From positions 1-5,520 of the forward strand of contig CALZJY010000159.1 in the NCBI GenBank assembly GCA_945787925.1: 5,520 bases of DNA, given 5' to 3'. Every line of letters begins with the position of its first letter. Within the stretch, counting starts at the first letter, position 1. The translations under genes and the position numbers were made by a program. Positions 4,767 through 5,520 of the stretch are shown here, piece after piece. Origin of the DNA: an uncultured Anaerosporobacter sp. Its GTDB lineage: Bacteria; Bacillota; Clostridia; Lachnospirales; Lachnospiraceae. The notes under the pieces were generated by a model, which saw only the letters and a program-made list of their open reading frames with translations, had not been told where the DNA came from and searched no databases.

Positions 4767-5520
4767 ATGGAGAAAGATGTATTAATTTTAGCAATTGAAT
4801 CGTCCTGTGATGAGACAGCGGCAGCAGTTGTTAAAAATGGTAGAGAAGTATTATCGAACGTAATCTCTTCTCAAATCGCACTGCATACGTTATACGGAGG
4901 GGTAGTGCCGGAAATCGCTTCTAGAAAGCATATTGAAAAAATCAATGTAGTAATCGAAGAAGCATTAAAGGAAGCAAATGTAACATTAGATGATATTGAT
5001 GCGATTGGCGTAACATATGGACCAGGATTAGTAGGTGCTTTATTAGTAGGGGTTGCAGAAGCAAAAGCAATTGCTTACGCTACAAAGAAACCGTTAGTAG
5101 GGGTTCATCATATTGAAGGACATGTATCTGCAAATTACATTGAAAATAAAGACTTAGAGCCACCATTTATGTGTTTGATCGTATCTGGAGGACATACACA
5201 TATCGTACATGTGAAAGCATATGGAGAATATGAAATCATCGGAAGAACAAGAGATGATGCGGCAGGAGAGGCGTTTGACAAGGTAGCGAGAGCAATCGGT
5301 TTAGGATATCCAGGAGGACCTAAGATTGATAAGTTAGCGAAAGATGGCAATCCGCAAGCAATCACATTCCCACGTGCGCATATTGATGGTGCAGAATATG
5401 ATTTCAGTTTCAGTGGAATCAAGTCTGCGGTATTAAACTATGTGAATTCATGTAAAATGAAAGGGGAAGAAGTGAATCGTGCTGACGTAGCAGCCTCTTT
5501 CCAACAAGCAGTAATCGATG
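4767..5520 (+). CDS. tsaD: tRNA N6-adenosine threonylcarbamoyltransferase TsaD (3' partial)
   Basis: TsaD is the catalytic subunit that moves the threonylcarbamoyl group from TC-AMP to A37 of ANN-decoding tRNAs, in complex with TsaB and TsaE. The first 251 codons are present without interruption; about 90 more are expected beyond the right edge. Signatures in order are ILAIESSCDETAAAV (7-21), GGVVPEIASRKH (44-55), YGPGLVGALLVG (84-95), the metal-binding H115-I-E-G-H119, SGGHT (140-144), the substrate-pocket DDAAGEAFDK (163-172), and GYPGGP (180-185). The C-terminal metal-ligand Asp (Asp300 in E. coli) is outside the window. The ATG has a modest AAAGG-type site (4752-4757) about 9-10 nt upstream. 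It is separated from tsaE-tsaB-rimI by three genes and follows a terminator-like hairpin, so its expression may be uncoupled from its partners. Confidence 0.97.
   Translation, partial: MEKDVLILAIESSCDETAAAVVKNGREVLSNVISSQIALHTLYGGVVPEIASRKHIEKINVVIEEALKEANVTLDDIDAIGVTYGPGLVGALLVGVAEAKAIAYATKKPLVGVHHIEGHVSANYIENKDLEPPFMCLIVSGGHTHIVHVKAYGEYEIIGRTRDDAAGEAFDKVARAIGLGYPGGPKIDKLAKDGNPQAITFPRAHIDGAEYDFSFSGIKSAVLNYVNSCKMKGEEVNRADVAASFQQAVID

Noticed and set aside
5135..5422. Minus-strand open frame inside tsaD
   Set aside because: It is antisense to the SGGHT and DDAAGEAFDK motifs of tsaD, so it is a shadow frame.

Overview
The window is AT-rich (I estimate about 40% GC), has strong Gram-positive-style ribosome binding sites (GGAGG class) and uses GTG and TTG as well as ATG starts. 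It carries a sortase-anchored surface protein followed by tRNA-modification genes in the arrangement seen in Clostridia. I infer an anaerobic Firmicute, most likely a member of the Lachnospiraceae. This rests on protein style and gene order, not on a database match. Everything is on the + strand, and I saw no mobile element, CRISPR array, tRNA or rRNA.

Layout. (1) Bases 2-340 are the 3' end of a cell-wall-anchored surface protein: ten 18-bp Pro/Thr-rich repeats, then an LPKTG sorting signal. A strong intrinsic terminator follows at 355-395. (2) The intergenic stretch 341-558 holds that terminator, a second structured terminator-like element at 438-485, and a good extended -10 promoter at 496-523. 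(3) That promoter drives a compact operon: a YcxB-like two-TM membrane protein, tsaE, tsaB and rimI, with tsaE/tsaB overlapping and tsaB/rimI abutting. (4) A small gene with two CxxC pairs (orf74, 2773-2997) has its own TATAAT box and a terminator. (5) A near-consensus promoter at 3044-3072 starts an rnz (RNase Z) - orf208 unit. orf208 encodes a membrane-anchored or exported protein of unknown function. (6) A large terminator-like hairpin (4696-4746) ends that unit only 20 nt before tsaD, which runs off the right edge with 251 of an expected ~340 codons present.

How it fits together. TsaB, TsaD and TsaE are three of the four bacterial proteins that make N6-threonylcarbamoyladenosine (t6A) at position 37 of ANN-decoding tRNAs; the fourth, TsaC/YwlC, is not in the window. 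RNase Z matures tRNA 3' ends. The block 1089-5520 is therefore mainly a tRNA-maturation neighbourhood, with RimI (protein N-terminal acetylation) as a usual companion. Three poorly characterised genes (YcxB-like, orf74, orf208) are interleaved with it. tsaD is separated from tsaE-tsaB-rimI by three genes, two internal promoters and two terminator-like hairpins, so the t6A subunits are probably not made from a single transcript.

Nothing here amounts to a clearly new biological system. The items most worth a second look are orf74, orf208, the tsaD leader hairpin, the structured RNA at 438-485 and the two-haplotype surface-protein repeats.
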